DNA of 64,000 bases from Oncomelania hupensis (taxonomy: Eukaryota; Mollusca; Gastropoda; Littorinimorpha; Pomatiopsidae), in contig CM072513.1 of assembly GCA_036898135.1 (NCBI GenBank), positions 40,559,528 through 40,623,527 on the forward strand. Reading direction: 5' to 3'. Under the pieces are notes generated by a model. It ran no database searches and had not been told where the DNA came from. It was given only the letters and a program-made list of their open reading frames with translations. Position 1 is the first letter of the stretch, and each line of letters begins with the position of its first letter. This document shows positions 23,207 through 35,207 of the stretch, one piece after another. A program made the position numbers and the translations under genes.

Positions 23207-24389
23207 AATTTTTTTTATTTAATGAAAAAGTATTACAATCAATTAAAGTTTAATATTAGGAATACTTCAGCAAGCGGTAGATGTTAAACAAAGGTATAAA
23301 TGTCAAGCCACTTCCACCACCCCTCACCTCCAACACACATACAAAACCATGAAGACCCAGACATCAATTAAACCCCTTTACTATTACTTTTTTTAGAGCC
23401 TCTTTTAGCACATTCAAATTAGCATTTCTTTCTCTAAGAGCTTCAGTTAGATTGTCAACTGCAGCGGTCTGTTTCGCTACAAACGCCACAAACAATGGAG
23501 GTGCCTGTTGCGCTCGACGTTGACGCCTTGTAAACTTGGTTGTAGTTGGACCAACTGCAGGGGGTGTTGCTGGAGTAGCTGGCCAACGCATCAGTTCCCA
23601 CTGAACCGTCTTCTGAAAGTCAGGATTTGAAATAAAATAACAAATATACCAACACTGTTACTAGTTTGCTTCGTTAATTAGTTAATCATTACTTATTGGT
23701 TGTTTGCTTGTTTGAGGCCAATGTCCGTATGCAATTTAAAGGAACTGCCTAGAACTGTGTTTGGATGTGCACTCGGTGTGGTTAAATTATCTAGGATCTC
23801 GAGTTAACTCAAGGGATAACTGCTTAAAATGGGCTGTTACATACAGGCACAGAGGTCCCGATTTGTAGTTCGCTGCACCTATAAACAATGATTACCTAAC
23901 TTTGTCAGATTTAGCATAACTATTCACATCTACAGTGAATTTAGAACAAAGTCAACTTAGAATAAGGTGAAAACTATTTTGTTGTTAGTGTTTTATATTT
24001 TATTAAGTCAACGACATCCCCACTCAAGGCAGACCCACTCAGATATCAAGGTTTTCCTACTTCACTGTTGCATAAGAAACCTTTATTTGTTATAGTTGAC
24101 TGTGTACACCACATTCAACATTCAAAATGGATAAACAGTTCTGAAAATGGCACAGTGCAATTTTTAAAAATAATTTGTATGCAGAACATACACCCAAGTA
24201 TATCGACCATCTTCTCTAGAATTTTTGAACATTCCTTTGAGATTCATGCATATTCATGTACTTTATAATTCCTTGTGAAGAAACTCAGCTTCAGAATATA
24301 AAGAATATAATAAATGTGTAGATTGTTTTGGAGTTTAAGGTTTCTTTCCAGTTTGACCATGAAGAAAATCTCAAGACAGCGTCTGCTTT

Positions 24390-24612
24390 AGATTAATGTG
24401 CTGCCGCACTGGGACAACAAGTCTCTTGCGCAGTTTTCTATCATGTTCGGTTGCAGGCAGGGTAGCTGCGAGATTACCATTTTTAAAGCCTTACATTTGA
24501 CTCTGACAGTCCCAAAATTGTATTGTCAGGCAACAGGCCCATAACAATCAGACAGGTTTGAACCAATGAGTGTCTGCACTTGAGGCGGACACCTTTACCA
24601 CAATGCCATGGT
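24390..24612 (-). repeat. Possible tRNA-headed SINE
   Basis: On the minus strand the start at about 24612 reads 'gcattgtggtaaaggtgtcc' and, about 30 bases later, 'ggttcaaacc', resembling pol III A and B boxes. The 3' boundary is unclear. Confidence 0.4.
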
Positions 24613-25148
24613 TAGGTCTGGACTAATTTATTACCTTCTATTGCATGCTATGTGGTGAATACTAAAGATTGTACACATTAATTAAGCAAACACCTCAACG
24701 CTCCCTCAACTCCTCTCCTCCCTACTCTCTTCCAAAGAAACAAAAGGAACATACCCTCCGCCATGGACGTAATGGTGGCAGTGGTGCCGGGTCGCCACGC
24801 AGAGCCTAGTCCATCATGGTGTAGTACTGCCATGTCATCGCCGCCCTGCCGATTTTTTTATTTGTTACAGTCACAAATTTTCTTGTATACAAAAACAAAC
24901 TTCGAAACATTTTAGTAGCTATAACAATGACAAAGCATTCAACAATAAAATACAAAGCAACCTTTAGGGTGTGGTACGGAGTTGCAGTCTTGCAGAAACA
25001 AGTATACTATGAGAATAAGTGATACACAATCTATGATTGCCACAAGCAAAAACTCTGAGAATGTATAACTATCCACAAGGATATGTCATTATATCTTTAG
25101 TCAAATATATAAATAAAATGCACTTAGAAACAAATGTAACAGAACATT

Positions 25149-25196
25149 TTTATTATTATTATTATTATTATTATAATTATAATAATAATAATAATA

Positions 25197-25238
<42 letters not shown>

Positions 25239-25400
25239 TTATTATTATTTTATTATTATCATCATTATTATCATCATCAAGGACGTATACAGCGCACATA
25301 TCTAGATGTAAGTATTGATTAAAAGAGCTGGCTAAAACAGGATCTATTTTAATTCAAGCCGCCAGCCTTTGGGCACATCGTGGATCTGGATATGGTACAT
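25149..25400 (-). repeat. (ATT)n tail with SINE fragment
   Basis: An ATT array of about 115 bp is followed by 'tacagcgcacatatctag', 'aggatctattttaattcaag' and 'cagcctttgggcacatcg'. These match, with divergence, the tail-proximal part of the SINE at 59391-59828. The orientation is minus, with the ATT array as the 3' tail. Confidence 0.65.
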
Positions 25401-25547
25401 TATTATTGCAACGGTCATTACGATGGATTAGGGAGAGCACAATGTATTAAATTAGGCTAATTTTTTTTAAAAACGTTTTTCCTTTCGTTTTGTTCGAGGG
25501 GAGGCCGGATGGAGTGGGGGGGGGGGGGGGGGGGGGGGTTGTCTACT

Positions 25548-25677
25548 CCGTAATCGCTAAGTAGACCACAGGCAGTGAAGTCCTTAGGCCTCGCCTCAAT
25601 TACATACTATACATGTAGTACATAATGGGGGCGAGGCCTACGGACTTCACAGCCTGTGGTCTACTTAGCGATTACGG
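25548..25677. repeat. 130-bp near-perfect palindrome
   Basis: 48 bp arms at 25548-25595 and 25630-25677 are inverted copies with 46 of 48 positions identical. The spacer is 34 bp and itself partly palindromic. A G-run lies just to the left. It is probably a foldback or MITE derivative inside Harbinger. Confidence 0.88.
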
Positions 25678-26439
25678 ATTAGTGATTTGTAACACAATCG
25701 AAATAGAAATAATTAGCTTCTATAAGCTTCTAAGTTTGATCCATACGAGATTTCTAATAGTCGAATCAGAGACAGTATATTACTACAAAGACTGTATCTA
25801 AGGTCTCTGGTCGAATGCCAATCGATGTCGGAACCGTTGTGCCAACGGCCAAGATAAAAACGATCACGATGCACGCATCTCAACTTCAGACTCAAGATTA
25901 CAATCGACCACAATGATCTAGCCCTTACTAACGTTAATAGTAGATGTAGTACTAACTTGATAAAAGTTTTACGGAAGGCAATGGACAATAAGTTGAAATA
26001 AAGACTTAATAAAGATAAAAATTGTCATCACGTACCCAGAGTTGTTGATATCCGCCGCCATTTTGTATCACAAAAGCGTACGTGGAGCACTACCTCCGAA
26101 AACCGTGAGCGAGCGTAGCAATGCGCACGCCGCTTACAGAGCGTTTCTTCACTCTCGCACGCAGTGCGAAAGGTTGCGAAACCTCTAGGAAACGGGCCCC
26201 AGGCAATCGAATTGAGACCGTAATTGCCGCTCTCGATGTTAAATCGAAATGGCGGTGACCGGTGGGACTCAGTACGCAGTAAATAAAATATAGTTCAGTA
26301 AAATAATAAGGTTATAAAAAACAGCATATAATCGTTAAAGTATTTACCCTAAAATATAAAGAAAGAACATCGTATACTTACTTTATTTTTCGGGTTCAAG
26401 GAGAGAGAGAAAAAAAATAATAATTTCAGGTATTCCGGG

Positions 26440-26655
26440 CTATCTGCAAAGGGAAGCAATCCGTCGATTTGCGATCTTGGCAGCCAAGGTTGGCCCCACG
26501 TTGTGTGCCAATGTAAGACTCGCCGCGCGCGCCGCTTACGCTGGGGATTCATTGGCGTTAGCTTGCAGTGCAAAGCCAATGAATCGCCAAGTTTACAATA
26601 TTGGCCCAACCTTACACCAAGGTTGGGCCAATCATGTGTGCTATCTGGGTTGTAA
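26440..26655. repeat. 'ttggcc'-rich dispersed repeat
   Basis: Multiple 'ccaaggttgg' and 'caatattgg' palindromes occur here, with 'gattcattggcg' and 'caatgaatcgcc' as inverted partners. The segment 'tttacaatattgg' is shared with 12340-12365. It ends in 'gctatctggg'; the 12309 element begins 'gatagcaccc'. A MITE-like family is likely. Confidence 0.55.
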
Positions 26656-27171
26656 GTTTTATCCCATTCCTTTTATTCATTGTTAATTTCGTTTTGTTTA
26701 TTTTTGCGTGTACGTGCATATTGTCCTAAGGTGTATGTGCTTTGAGGAAATATGTTGTCTGATATGTTCGCTTTACAAATACAATTTGTAAATTTATTAA
26801 CTATACTTTACAAAGAGTTTTTTTTTTCCTTTGGCCTAGTTTTGCTCCAGTCGGCAACACTCACTATAAATGTGAAAAGTATCTGTGATCTGTAATGTTT
26901 GATCTTGAGCCTCGTCAATGGTCCACAATGGATGGCAGAGAGAACTAAAGGGTGTTATGTAGCTTTTACGTGTACTCAAAACAACACCAACAACATGTCA
27001 CAATACAATACAATGCATCTTTATGGTACAGCTTCACCTATGTAGAGATGAAAAAGTTTCTGTTGCATGCTCACCACTTCCTGCTCCTACCTTGTGGCAG
27101 GCACTTCCGAATACCTAAGATTCGTACCTTGAGAACAAAAAACAGTTTTATACATCTGATTAACAGATAAT
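26656..27171. other. No gene recognised
   Basis: AT-rich spacer between the repeat above and the RTE target duplication. Nothing recognised. Confidence 0.5.
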
Positions 27172-27420
27172 AAATTCAACTCTCTCTCTCTGTGGGTTCG
27201 GGCAAATAGAATAGACCCAACGTTTCCCGGCGTGTCGTAAGAGGCGACTAACAGGGGTGATGTTAGCACGGCATCACTGGGCGAAAGTCTTCTACACAGA
27301 AGTCACCGGCCAGGGCGGAGGAACCTCACGTTACTACAGGTTCAACGACCACGTGCTCAGGGCCAAGGCGAGCCACACTGTATTCGTGGATTTCGGCTGT
27401 GGCCAACAGCCTGGAGAGGA

Positions 27421-28356
27421 TTGGGCCCTGCCAGGTCTTTTTTGCCCAAGACACAACACATGATGAGGCTATCCACTAATTCCATGCCGGATCGGTCGTC
27501 GCCCGGCTACACAAGGACCGCGCCTTCCGTTGGCCACCAGGACGGAGGTGAAAAGTATGCTACTGATGGACAAACTAGCAAGATCCGCACGAAAAACAAC
27601 ATCGTCATAGGAACCTGGAATGTCAGGACCCTAACTGCGGAAGGAAAATTAGAAGAACTGGCCCACGAGCTGGACCACTATCGATGGAACGTTCTAGGTA
27701 TCAGCGAACTGCGCTGGAAAGGCCTAGGTGAAACAACGACTGACAAAGGCCACAAGCTCTATTTCAGCGGTAGAGATGACAGGCACGAACACGGCGTTGG
27801 ATTCTTGGTCCACAAGAACATTCTAGCCACTGTCATGGGTTGCCGCCCAGTCTCCAGTAGACTCATTACCATCCGTTTGAGAGCAACCCCTTTCAACATT
27901 ACCATCATCCAGGCCTATGCCCCAACATCAGACTATGAAGACAGCGAAGTGGAGGATTTTTATGAAAATATACAGGCGGTCCTTGACCAAGTGCCGAAGA
28001 AGGACATAGTCATAGTGCAAGGCGACTGGAATGCCAAGGTTGGCCAAGATGCGCACCACAACTGGGGAGACACATGCGGACCCCACTGCAACAACGAGAC
28101 AAATGACAGGGGTCTGAGGCTATTGGAGTTTGCCAGATACAACAATCTGGTACTGGCAAACACGCTTGGTCTCCACAAAAAATCCAGACGATGGACATGG
28201 CACAGTCCCGGCGGGGAACATCACAACCAGATCGACTACATCATGGTCAAGAAACGCTTCAGATCAAGCATCAACATTGGCAGGACACGCACTTTTCCAG
28301 GAGCAGACATTGGAAGTGACCACGATCTCGTGATGATGTCTTTCGGCTCCATTTGA
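27421..28356 (+). pseudogene. RTE ORF, endonuclease half
   Basis: This is the apurinic/apyrimidinic-type endonuclease that nicks the target before target-primed reverse transcription. Visible motifs are 'IGTWNVRTL', 'GISELRWKG' (catalytic Glu), 'IVQGDWNAKVG', 'NQIDYIM' and 'GSDHDLVMM' (catalytic Asp-His). The frame ends 14 codons after the His because one base is missing in 'ctttcggctc' (the 37217 copy has one more C). The start is uncertain; the conserved part begins near 27590. Domestic proteins named craniofacial development protein 2-like are often this domain. Confidence 0.9.
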
Positions 28357-30410
28357 AGAGAGTAAATACAGCAAAGTGCACTAGGCTGAAGTTCGACCTG
28401 GACAAACTGCAAGACCCGGAGGTGGCAAAAATATTTCAGGCCACAATTGGAGGGAAATTTGCACCACTGCTTATTTTGGGGGCAGGCGAAGTAGATGTCA
28501 ACACCATGACCAATACCTTCAACTCAGCTGTAACAGATGCCGCCACTGAGATCCTTGGCAAGCACCGACCAAAGAAGAAGCCGTGGATCACACCTGAACT
28601 TTTGGATCTGTGTGATAAACGAAGAGAGTTAAAAAAGAAAAAGAACACCTCACAGGGAGCTGATGTCTACCGAAAAATCAACAATGACATCCGAAAAGGC
28701 ATGCGCACAGCAAAAGAGAACTGGATAGAAGATCAATGCCAGGAAATAGAGAACAATCTGAACAAGAACAACAGCAAGAAGGCCTACCAGACTGTGAAGC
28801 GGCTGACAAGTGTTAAACAGCCCAAAGTCTCCACTATCCAAAGCAAGTCTGGCATTTGCCTTACAGAAGAACAAGAAGTCTTGGACAGATGGACAGAGTA
28901 CTGCTCTGACCTTTACAACCATACACCAAATGGAGACCCATCAGTTCTAGCATGTCCCGAGAGCAGAGAAGAAGAAGAAATCCTCCCAATTCTCCGGGAA
29001 GAAGTTGAGGCAGCAGTGCAATCGCTGAAGAAAGGGAAGTCAGCGGGAGTGGACAACATACCAGCGGAACTGCTACAAGCAGGAGGAGAAGCGATGACTG
29101 ATGCTCTCACCATTATCTGCAACAAGATCTGGCAGAGTGGGGAATGGCCTACACCATGGACCCAGTCGCTTGTCATCACTCTTCCCAAAAAAGGTAACCT
29201 TCAGGAGTGTGAAAACTACCGCACCATCAGCCTCATCAGCCATCCCAGCAAGGTCCTCCTGAAAATAATACTCAACAGGTTGAAACCACAAGCTGAACAA
29301 ATCATAGCTGAAGAACAAGCAGGATTCATGGCAGGGCGAAGTACCACTGAACAGATTTTCAACCTCAGAATAATCTGTGAGAAATACCTACAGCACCAAC
29401 AACATCTATATCATGTGTTCATAGACTTCAAGAAGGCATTTGACCGAGTCTGGCATGCAGCTCTATGGGCAACCATGAAAGTGTACAACATCAGCCCTAA
29501 AATTATAGAAGTCATCAAAAGCCTGTATGACAAGGCTACCAGTGCAGTCCTCCATAACAGCGTCATCGGGAACTGGTTCAGAACAACAATCGGTGTGCGT
29601 CAAGGATGCCTACTCTCTCCAACACTCTTCAACATCTTCCTAGAGCGCATCATGTCAGATGCTCTTGCAGATCACGAAGGCACAGTCAGTATAGGGGGCA
29701 GAGCAATCTCCAATCTTCGTTTTGCGGATGATATTGATGGATTGGCTGGAGAGGAACAAGAACTTGAACAGCTTGTACAGAGGCTTGACACCACCTCCAG
29801 AGCTTATGGAATGGAAATAAGTGCGGAGAAGACCAAAATGATGACCAACAACACCAATGGCATCAACACGGACATCAAAGTACAAGGCCAATCCCTCAAC
29901 ACAGTGCACAGCTTCAAATATTTAGGAGCCATTGTGTCAGACAATGGGTCTCGACAGGAAGTCCTCTCCAGGATCGCACAAACAACTGCTGCCCTGACAA
30001 GGTTGAAGCCCATTTGGAAAGACAGAACCATCAGTCTACATTCCAAAGTAAGACTGCTGCGCTCTCTGGTCATCTCCATCTTCCTATATGCTTGCGAAGC
30101 ATGGACCCTCACAGCAGATCTCCAACGAAGAATACAAAGCATGGAGATGAGGTGCTACAGAAGACTTCTGTGCATTTCCTATACCCAACACATCACCAAC
30201 GTTGAAGTCCGACAGACCATCACACAAGCCATTGGACAACACGATGACCTGCTCACAGTGGTGAAGAAACGGAAACTCCGATGGTATGGCCACGTCACCA
30301 GATCATCAGGCCTTGCAAAGACCATTCTGCAAGGCACAGTGCAAGGAGGTAGAAGAAGGGGGAGACCGAAAAAAGGTGGGAGGACAACATTCGAGAATGG
30401 ACTGGTTTGA
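28353..30410 (+). pseudogene. RTE ORF, reverse transcriptase half
   Basis: The 685-codon frame continues the endonuclease ORF after the lost base. RT motifs in order are 'LKKGKSAGVDNIPAELL', 'PLPKKG'-type 'VITLPKKGNLQECENYRTIS', 'EEQAGFMAGRSTTEQIF', 'HVFIDFKKAFDRVWH' (catalytic Asp), 'GVRQGCLLSPTLFNIFLE', 'LRFADDIDGLAG' (FADD catalytic pair), 'NTVHSFKYLGAIVSDNGS' and the 'CEAWTL' and 'RRIQSMEMRCYRRLL' thumb. The last residues are out of frame because an A/G is missing near 30370; other copies read 'RPKKRWEDN' there. All RT catalytic residues are present. Confidence 0.92.
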
Positions 30411-30576
30411 CACTGAGCGAAGCCATGAGGGCTGCTGAGGACAGAGAAAGATGGAGTATGCTGGTTAAGCGATCATCTGTGGTGCCCCTACGACCTTCGG
30501 GTTATGGGACAGGATAGGATAGGATAGAAATTCAACCAGTTGTACAATGTGTTTGTGTGTGTGGGTGTGCGTGTGG

Positions 30577-30577
30577 T

Positions 30578-30627
<50 letters not shown>
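30577..30627. repeat. (TG)n microsatellite
   Basis: About 50 bp of TG repeats abutting the mariner insertion. Confidence 0.95.
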
Positions 30628-30630
<3 letters not shown>

Positions 30631-30631
30631 A

Positions 30632-31161
30632 CGAGGGTGGTCCAATAAGTACTTAGCCTACAAAAGAATAACGAAAATTTTGAAAAAGTGGCGATTTATT
30701 TTTCAATATAGTCTCGAGATCCTTTTAGTTTGATACACTTGACCCAGCGATGCTCCAACTTCTTTAATCCGTCAGAAAAATACGTTTTCTCAAGGTCTGC
30801 AAAGTTGGCCTCCGTGGCGGCGATGACCTCCTCATTGGACTCAAATTTCTGCCTGGCGAGTGACTTTTTCAAGTTTGGAAACAAAAAGAAGTCGCACGGG
30901 GCCAAATCTGGAGAATACGGTGGATGGGGCAGCAGTTCGTAGCCCAAGAATCGAATCACCGACCGATATTGCTCTTTTTCAATTTTTCTAAAATCCGCGG
31001 ACAGGCCCGCTTCCACACGCGATCAAAATAAAACTTAGAGTCCGATCCGGCTAAAATTTCGACAGTAGCCGTCTACGAGAATGTACTACACGATAGTAAA
31101 TTGCTCTTGCGATACTGACGCCATCGGGCGGTGAGGCTAAGTACTTATCGGACTGCCCTCG
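30632..31161 (-). mobile_element. Internally deleted mariner transposon
   Basis: Terminal inverted repeats ('cgagggtggtccaataagta' left, 'cgagggcagtccgataagta' right) extend about 28 bp and are flanked by TA at 30630-30631 and 31162-31163, as for Tc1/mariner elements. Only 530 bp remain of the usual ~1.3 kb, so most of the transposase is deleted. Confidence 0.93.
30696..31016 (-). pseudogene. Mariner transposase C-terminal remnant
   Basis: The frame encodes 'LLPHPPYSPDLAPCDFFLFP' followed by 'LKKSLARQKFESNEEVIAA' and 'LEHRWVKCIKLKGSRDYIEK', the end of a mariner-family transposase. 'SPDLAPCDFFLF' carries the third catalytic Asp. The helix-turn-helix DNA-binding region and the first two Asp are gone. 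Confidence 0.93.
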
Positions 31162-31163
31162 TA

Positions 31164-31801
31164 TGTATGTGTGTGCATGAATGCACTGTTTGACTATGCA
31201 AATTATAATCCTACATCTTTGTATTATATATACACCATCATGTTGTAATTTTTCATAGAGATAATCATATTCGTATTCGTATATATTAGGGCTTAATCTA
31301 TATGGCATAATCAAAAATATGAAATTTTCTGTTATGCCTATTAACAAACAAAACAGTTGATCAAGTAACACAAATCTGCTTAGATTAATGAAAGTACGTT
31401 TATTTTCACATTGGACTGGTAAATATGTTAGCCATTTCTCTGCCAAAGGAACATTGCATTGAGTTACAATTTCAAATTTTCTAAAGGAATATGTTATTTG
31501 GAAGAGAGATTAAAAAAACAACAACTTGTTTTCAAACAAATATTTATTTATTCATTTTTAGTCCAAACGAAAGCTAGTAAAGAAAAGATGGGGGCATTCA
31601 CATAATATATTTGAAGTATGGATGCGCGTTGTTGGGTTCCTTTCATCTATATTCCTGTTTGACGCATATAATATATAACAGCTTTGCTGGAGGTCGGGCT
31701 GCCACCCGTTAATGAAAAGAGTATCATGCCCAACTTATGAATATTAAACCGCCAATGTTATGAGCTTTCCAATCAGTGTGTATTTGTTTTGATGACGGTT
31801 T
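31164..31801. other. AT-rich DNA, nothing recognised
   Basis: No exon or repeat family recognised. Confidence 0.5.
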
Positions 31802-32225
31802 AAATTGATTGATTGATTGATTTATTGTTGCTTTAGGTCCAGCGGACTCTTCCGAGCCAAATCAGGACCGGACAACCCCCGATCCGCATAAAAGATCTGC
31901 CGAAACAACCCCAGTGGGAAAATTGAATGCCCTCCACCGGCCAGTCACTTTACAATAAAGACATCCCACGCGGGGGACGGCTGAGGGTTGACCTCAACTA
32001 CGCGAACCCCCGGTTACAAAAACAAAATAGAATACAAACATCATTATAAATCATCAACAAAACACATACATATAAAATGCCTATAGTGCTAAATAGTACA
32101 ATCATAGGAAGCCCTAGTGACCACCCGGCAGAAAGCGTCCAACACTCCCAAGCTGATCCAACAGACCACATACACAAACAAGGAGTCTTGTCCAGGAAGA
32201 GTTTTCAAGAAAAAAGGTAGGTCAT
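31802..32225 (-). repeat. Family A repeat, 5'-truncated, TGAT tail
   Basis: In minus orientation it carries the 3' two thirds of family A. The 3' tail is (AATC)n on the minus strand (TGAT repeats at 31804-31822). It is truncated at its 5' end near 32225. Confidence 0.85.
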
Positions 32226-32578
32226 TATACTGAGGAAAAAAACAAACACGTCACAATGATGATGACGAGTTACACGTCATTGGCATTTTTGTTCACACTA
32301 TTCCTTTCGTTTCTTACAGTAACGTCCCCGGACACGGAGTGTATAGGGGACAAGTTCACACTAATATTATATTGCGACTTTTCTAGTCATGGGGTTATGA
32401 ATATAGGCCACGTCATGTAATTATTATCACGAACACCCTGGACTCTTTGTTAGAATTGCGGAAGTGAAATTGCATACTGTGGCCAAAATACTGAGCAATA
32501 ACCCACAGAGCTTCCTGCTAACATTTTACAAATTGACGTGTGACATTCGATACTTTTTCTGTTATCTTTTGCGTAAAA

Positions 32579-34632
32579 ATGGAGCCATTGATCGACACAC
32601 GGTTGCTGGGGTACTTTGATCCAAAGATCCGCCCTTTTGTTGAATGCATTCAGATGGAGGACAATTTCAGCATTCTGCCAGGATCTTTCAACATCTTTGA
32701 TGCTTGCTCTGGGTTAGTGTTCTTTGAACTTTCTGTTTCTTTTTCAATATTTGGACGACTGATTAATTTCAATAAAATACTGACAGATTTAGATGTTTAT
32801 AGTGTGATTGTGTTTAGTAAGTCAAGTGTTAGGAGGCAATGTTGAAAAAGTCAGGGTAATAGCAGATTTTAGCAGTTGACTTGTGTAATAATTCTCTGAA
32901 GTGCTCTTTTCTCTCCACCCTCTCTTATTCCTACTCCTAGTCTGACAATCGATACTCAAATAGAGGTAAGATACATATTTTCCCATACTTTTAGTCATAA
33001 TAAATAGAGAAAGGCCTTAGGGATCTCTTGTTTGTCATACTATTTTCCTTTTTCTTGTTTCATTACCTTTCCTGTTTTAACATCTGTTCTTTCTTCTTCT
33101 TCCTCTTCGTAATCCTGTGGATACCCGGTTTTCGAGGAAATTTCCATAACTTTGGCGTGCGCAGCAAAGGGTGCTCACAGACTTAAAATCAGGCAAAAGT
33201 ACTATTTGAAGATGTGGCAGTGAGGCATGTTTAGCAGTTTATGCTCCAGTCTGTCATCAATGCTCTAAAGGATGCAACAGACGAGGCTGATGCTGATTCA
33301 GCACTCAGTGAGTTCCATAACGTGGTAGCTGATGGGAAGAAGGAGTGCTTGTACACATCTGTTGTAGTGTGGGGGACAAGGAGTTTCTTGTTGCGGCCCC
33401 TAATGCCCCGGTGGGCTCCACACACAAGTCCCTGTTGGGAAACGTCGACAAGGCCGTGCATGATACGGTACATCATGGTCACCTTGTCAATATGTCTGCG
33501 CTGTTGCAAGGGCTCCAGGTTCAGTTTTGCCAACATGGATGTTGCACTGATAGTCCTGCTGAAGTCATGTAGTTAGGCTAGTCTATAGACTATACACTAA
33601 TACAGCTAAAAAAAAAATTTCAGAATTGTATAAACTATAAGCAACAATTTGGTGTGTTGATTATATCTTGCAGTTGTATTTGTTCCAGTTGTCCTCAAGA
33701 GATCGACCAGAGGAGATTTGACAGATTCAAATTGTCAATTCCTTATGCAGGACAAAATTTAACCTGTGAGTTTTATTAAAGCATTTTCTTTTGATAAATA
33801 TGTGATATAAATTATATAAACTGTAATTATGGACAGTAAATTATCATAATACTGTAGTCTTGTATAGCGCGACTATACACGGAAAAAGTTCATGCTGATT
33901 ACACTTGAAATGGACTAGGAAGTAGCTATCAGATTTTTTTTTTTACAGTTTTAATGTACACTATTATTCAGGTAGGACCAGTGAGGACAGATTAGTTTAA
34001 TTTGAGGCTTTCAATAAAATGTCTTGAGGGCCTTCTTAGCCAACTGATGACTCATTCCTTCAAACAAGAGGGAAGTCATTCCAAAGCTGTGGAGATGAAT
34101 TAATACATGCCCAGTAGCCCAGGGTTTTGTTGTTTGTGTTGACCATCTGCACACTTGGGAGTCTGAGGCCACACTTGGAAGCTGAGCGTAGACTGTGTTG
34201 TGGTTCATGGTGAGTTATATATGTATTAGCTCATTTAGTTATTTATTGTGACATTATTGTTAATTTTCTGTGATTTTTGCTGAGTACTCACAGTATATAT
34301 CTGGATCATTATTTTTACAAGACAATTATATCAAAATTTGCTTTCTTCCACCACCTCCTTCAATCCCTACATCCAATCAGTCTCTCCCCATTTCTTCCCC
34401 TTGTTTCTTTTGTTTTATTATATATGTTTTATTTATTTATTTATTCATTTGAGTGTTGAGTTTACGGTGCTTTTATTTTTGTTTGTTTTTTACTTTTGTT
34501 TTTCCTAGGGGAGATAATATTTGACTGCAACAGCCCTGACGACCCTCCTGATTTTATATTTGGACTGTATGACGAAGACTTTCTACCACCCATGGAAGAA
34601 ATGGAGGTAAGTGCCACAGTCACACGCGCATT

Positions 34633-34707
<75 letters not shown>

Positions 34708-35163
34708 TTCTTCTTCTTCTTCTTCTTCTTCTTCTTCTTCTTCTTCTTCTTCTTCTTCTTCCTTCTCTGCTCTTCATCTTCTTTTTCTTCTTCATCCACA
34801 TCCTCTCTACATTTTTATTAGTCGTTGTTTACCTCACAAAGTATTCCACTGTCTTGCTGTTTTTTATCATATCATATTTTCATGGGACACGTTTACATGC
34901 TGCACACAATATTTCATGTTAATGCTTGAGGACAAATAAAGATCTGTATCCATAGAGTCTGGCAAACTGGGATGCAACTAAGGAGGACTCGCTGTTGAAA
35001 GTGGTGAAGGAACTGCTGAAGTACTATCGTCAGCACAACAACTTCAGAGCGGCCAACCACCACCGATTGCAGCAAGACATTTCATCACTTCTGAATGCAG
35101 TGGAGTTGGATTCTAGTGACCTGGAACTCTATGCCACTGGCACAGAAGTCAGTGTAGCTTTGA

Positions 35164-35207
<44 letters not shown>

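Larger units (their letters stand above)
23364..26061 (-). pseudogene. Harbinger partner protein (Myb/SANT-like type), degraded
   Basis: Three minus-strand exons splice in phase. 26061-26036 encodes 'MAADINNS' plus a split codon, 24845-24755 encodes 'AAMTWQYYTMMD', a TAG stop, and 'ALRGDPAPLPPLRPWRR', and 23612-23364 encodes 'KTVQWELMRWPATPATPPAV' and a final 'RERNANLNVLKEALKKVIV' helix. The order (an aromatic 'W-YY-MD' segment, a proline-rich linker, a basic patch 'RRQRRAQQ', a C-terminal coiled helix) fits the small DNA-binding protein that Harbinger elements encode beside the transposase. Only 121 residues result, short for the family, so an exon may be missed. The assignment rests mainly on position and exon logic. 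Confidence 0.6.
18424..26199. mobile_element. Two-gene PIF/Harbinger DNA transposon
   Basis: The left end begins 'gagcgcgtttcccag' (18424). The right end, read inward, begins 'gggcccgtttcctag' (26199). The two match at 12 of 15 positions. Both are flanked by CAG (18421-18423 and 26200-26202), a 3-bp duplication of the CWG type known for some vertebrate Harbinger elements. Inside are a rightward DDE transposase (18532-20760) and a leftward small partner gene (26061-23364), the usual convergent pair. Both have introns and lesions. At 7.8 kb the element is large because of later insertions within it. Confidence 0.72.
27181..30527 (+). mobile_element. Full-length RTE-clade LINE, copy 1
   Basis: The element of about 3.35 kb has a 5' UTR, one long ORF (endonuclease then reverse transcriptase) and a GGATA-repeat 3' tail. 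AAATTCAAC flanks it at 27172-27180 and 30528-30536, a 9-bp target duplication. A TC run (27181-27190) precedes the shared 5' edge 'tgtgggttcgggc'. Two single-base deletions, near 28340 and 30370, are the main lesions relative to the other copies. Domain order, single ORF and short-repeat tail fit the RTE clade. Confidence 0.93.

Noticed and set aside
33674..33710. BABAM2 exon 3 beginning at an upstream acceptor (33674 or 33690)
   Set aside because: Both would put the following 'RFDRFKLSIPYAG' out of phase with exon 2. The acceptor at 33711 is in phase and gives 382 aa.
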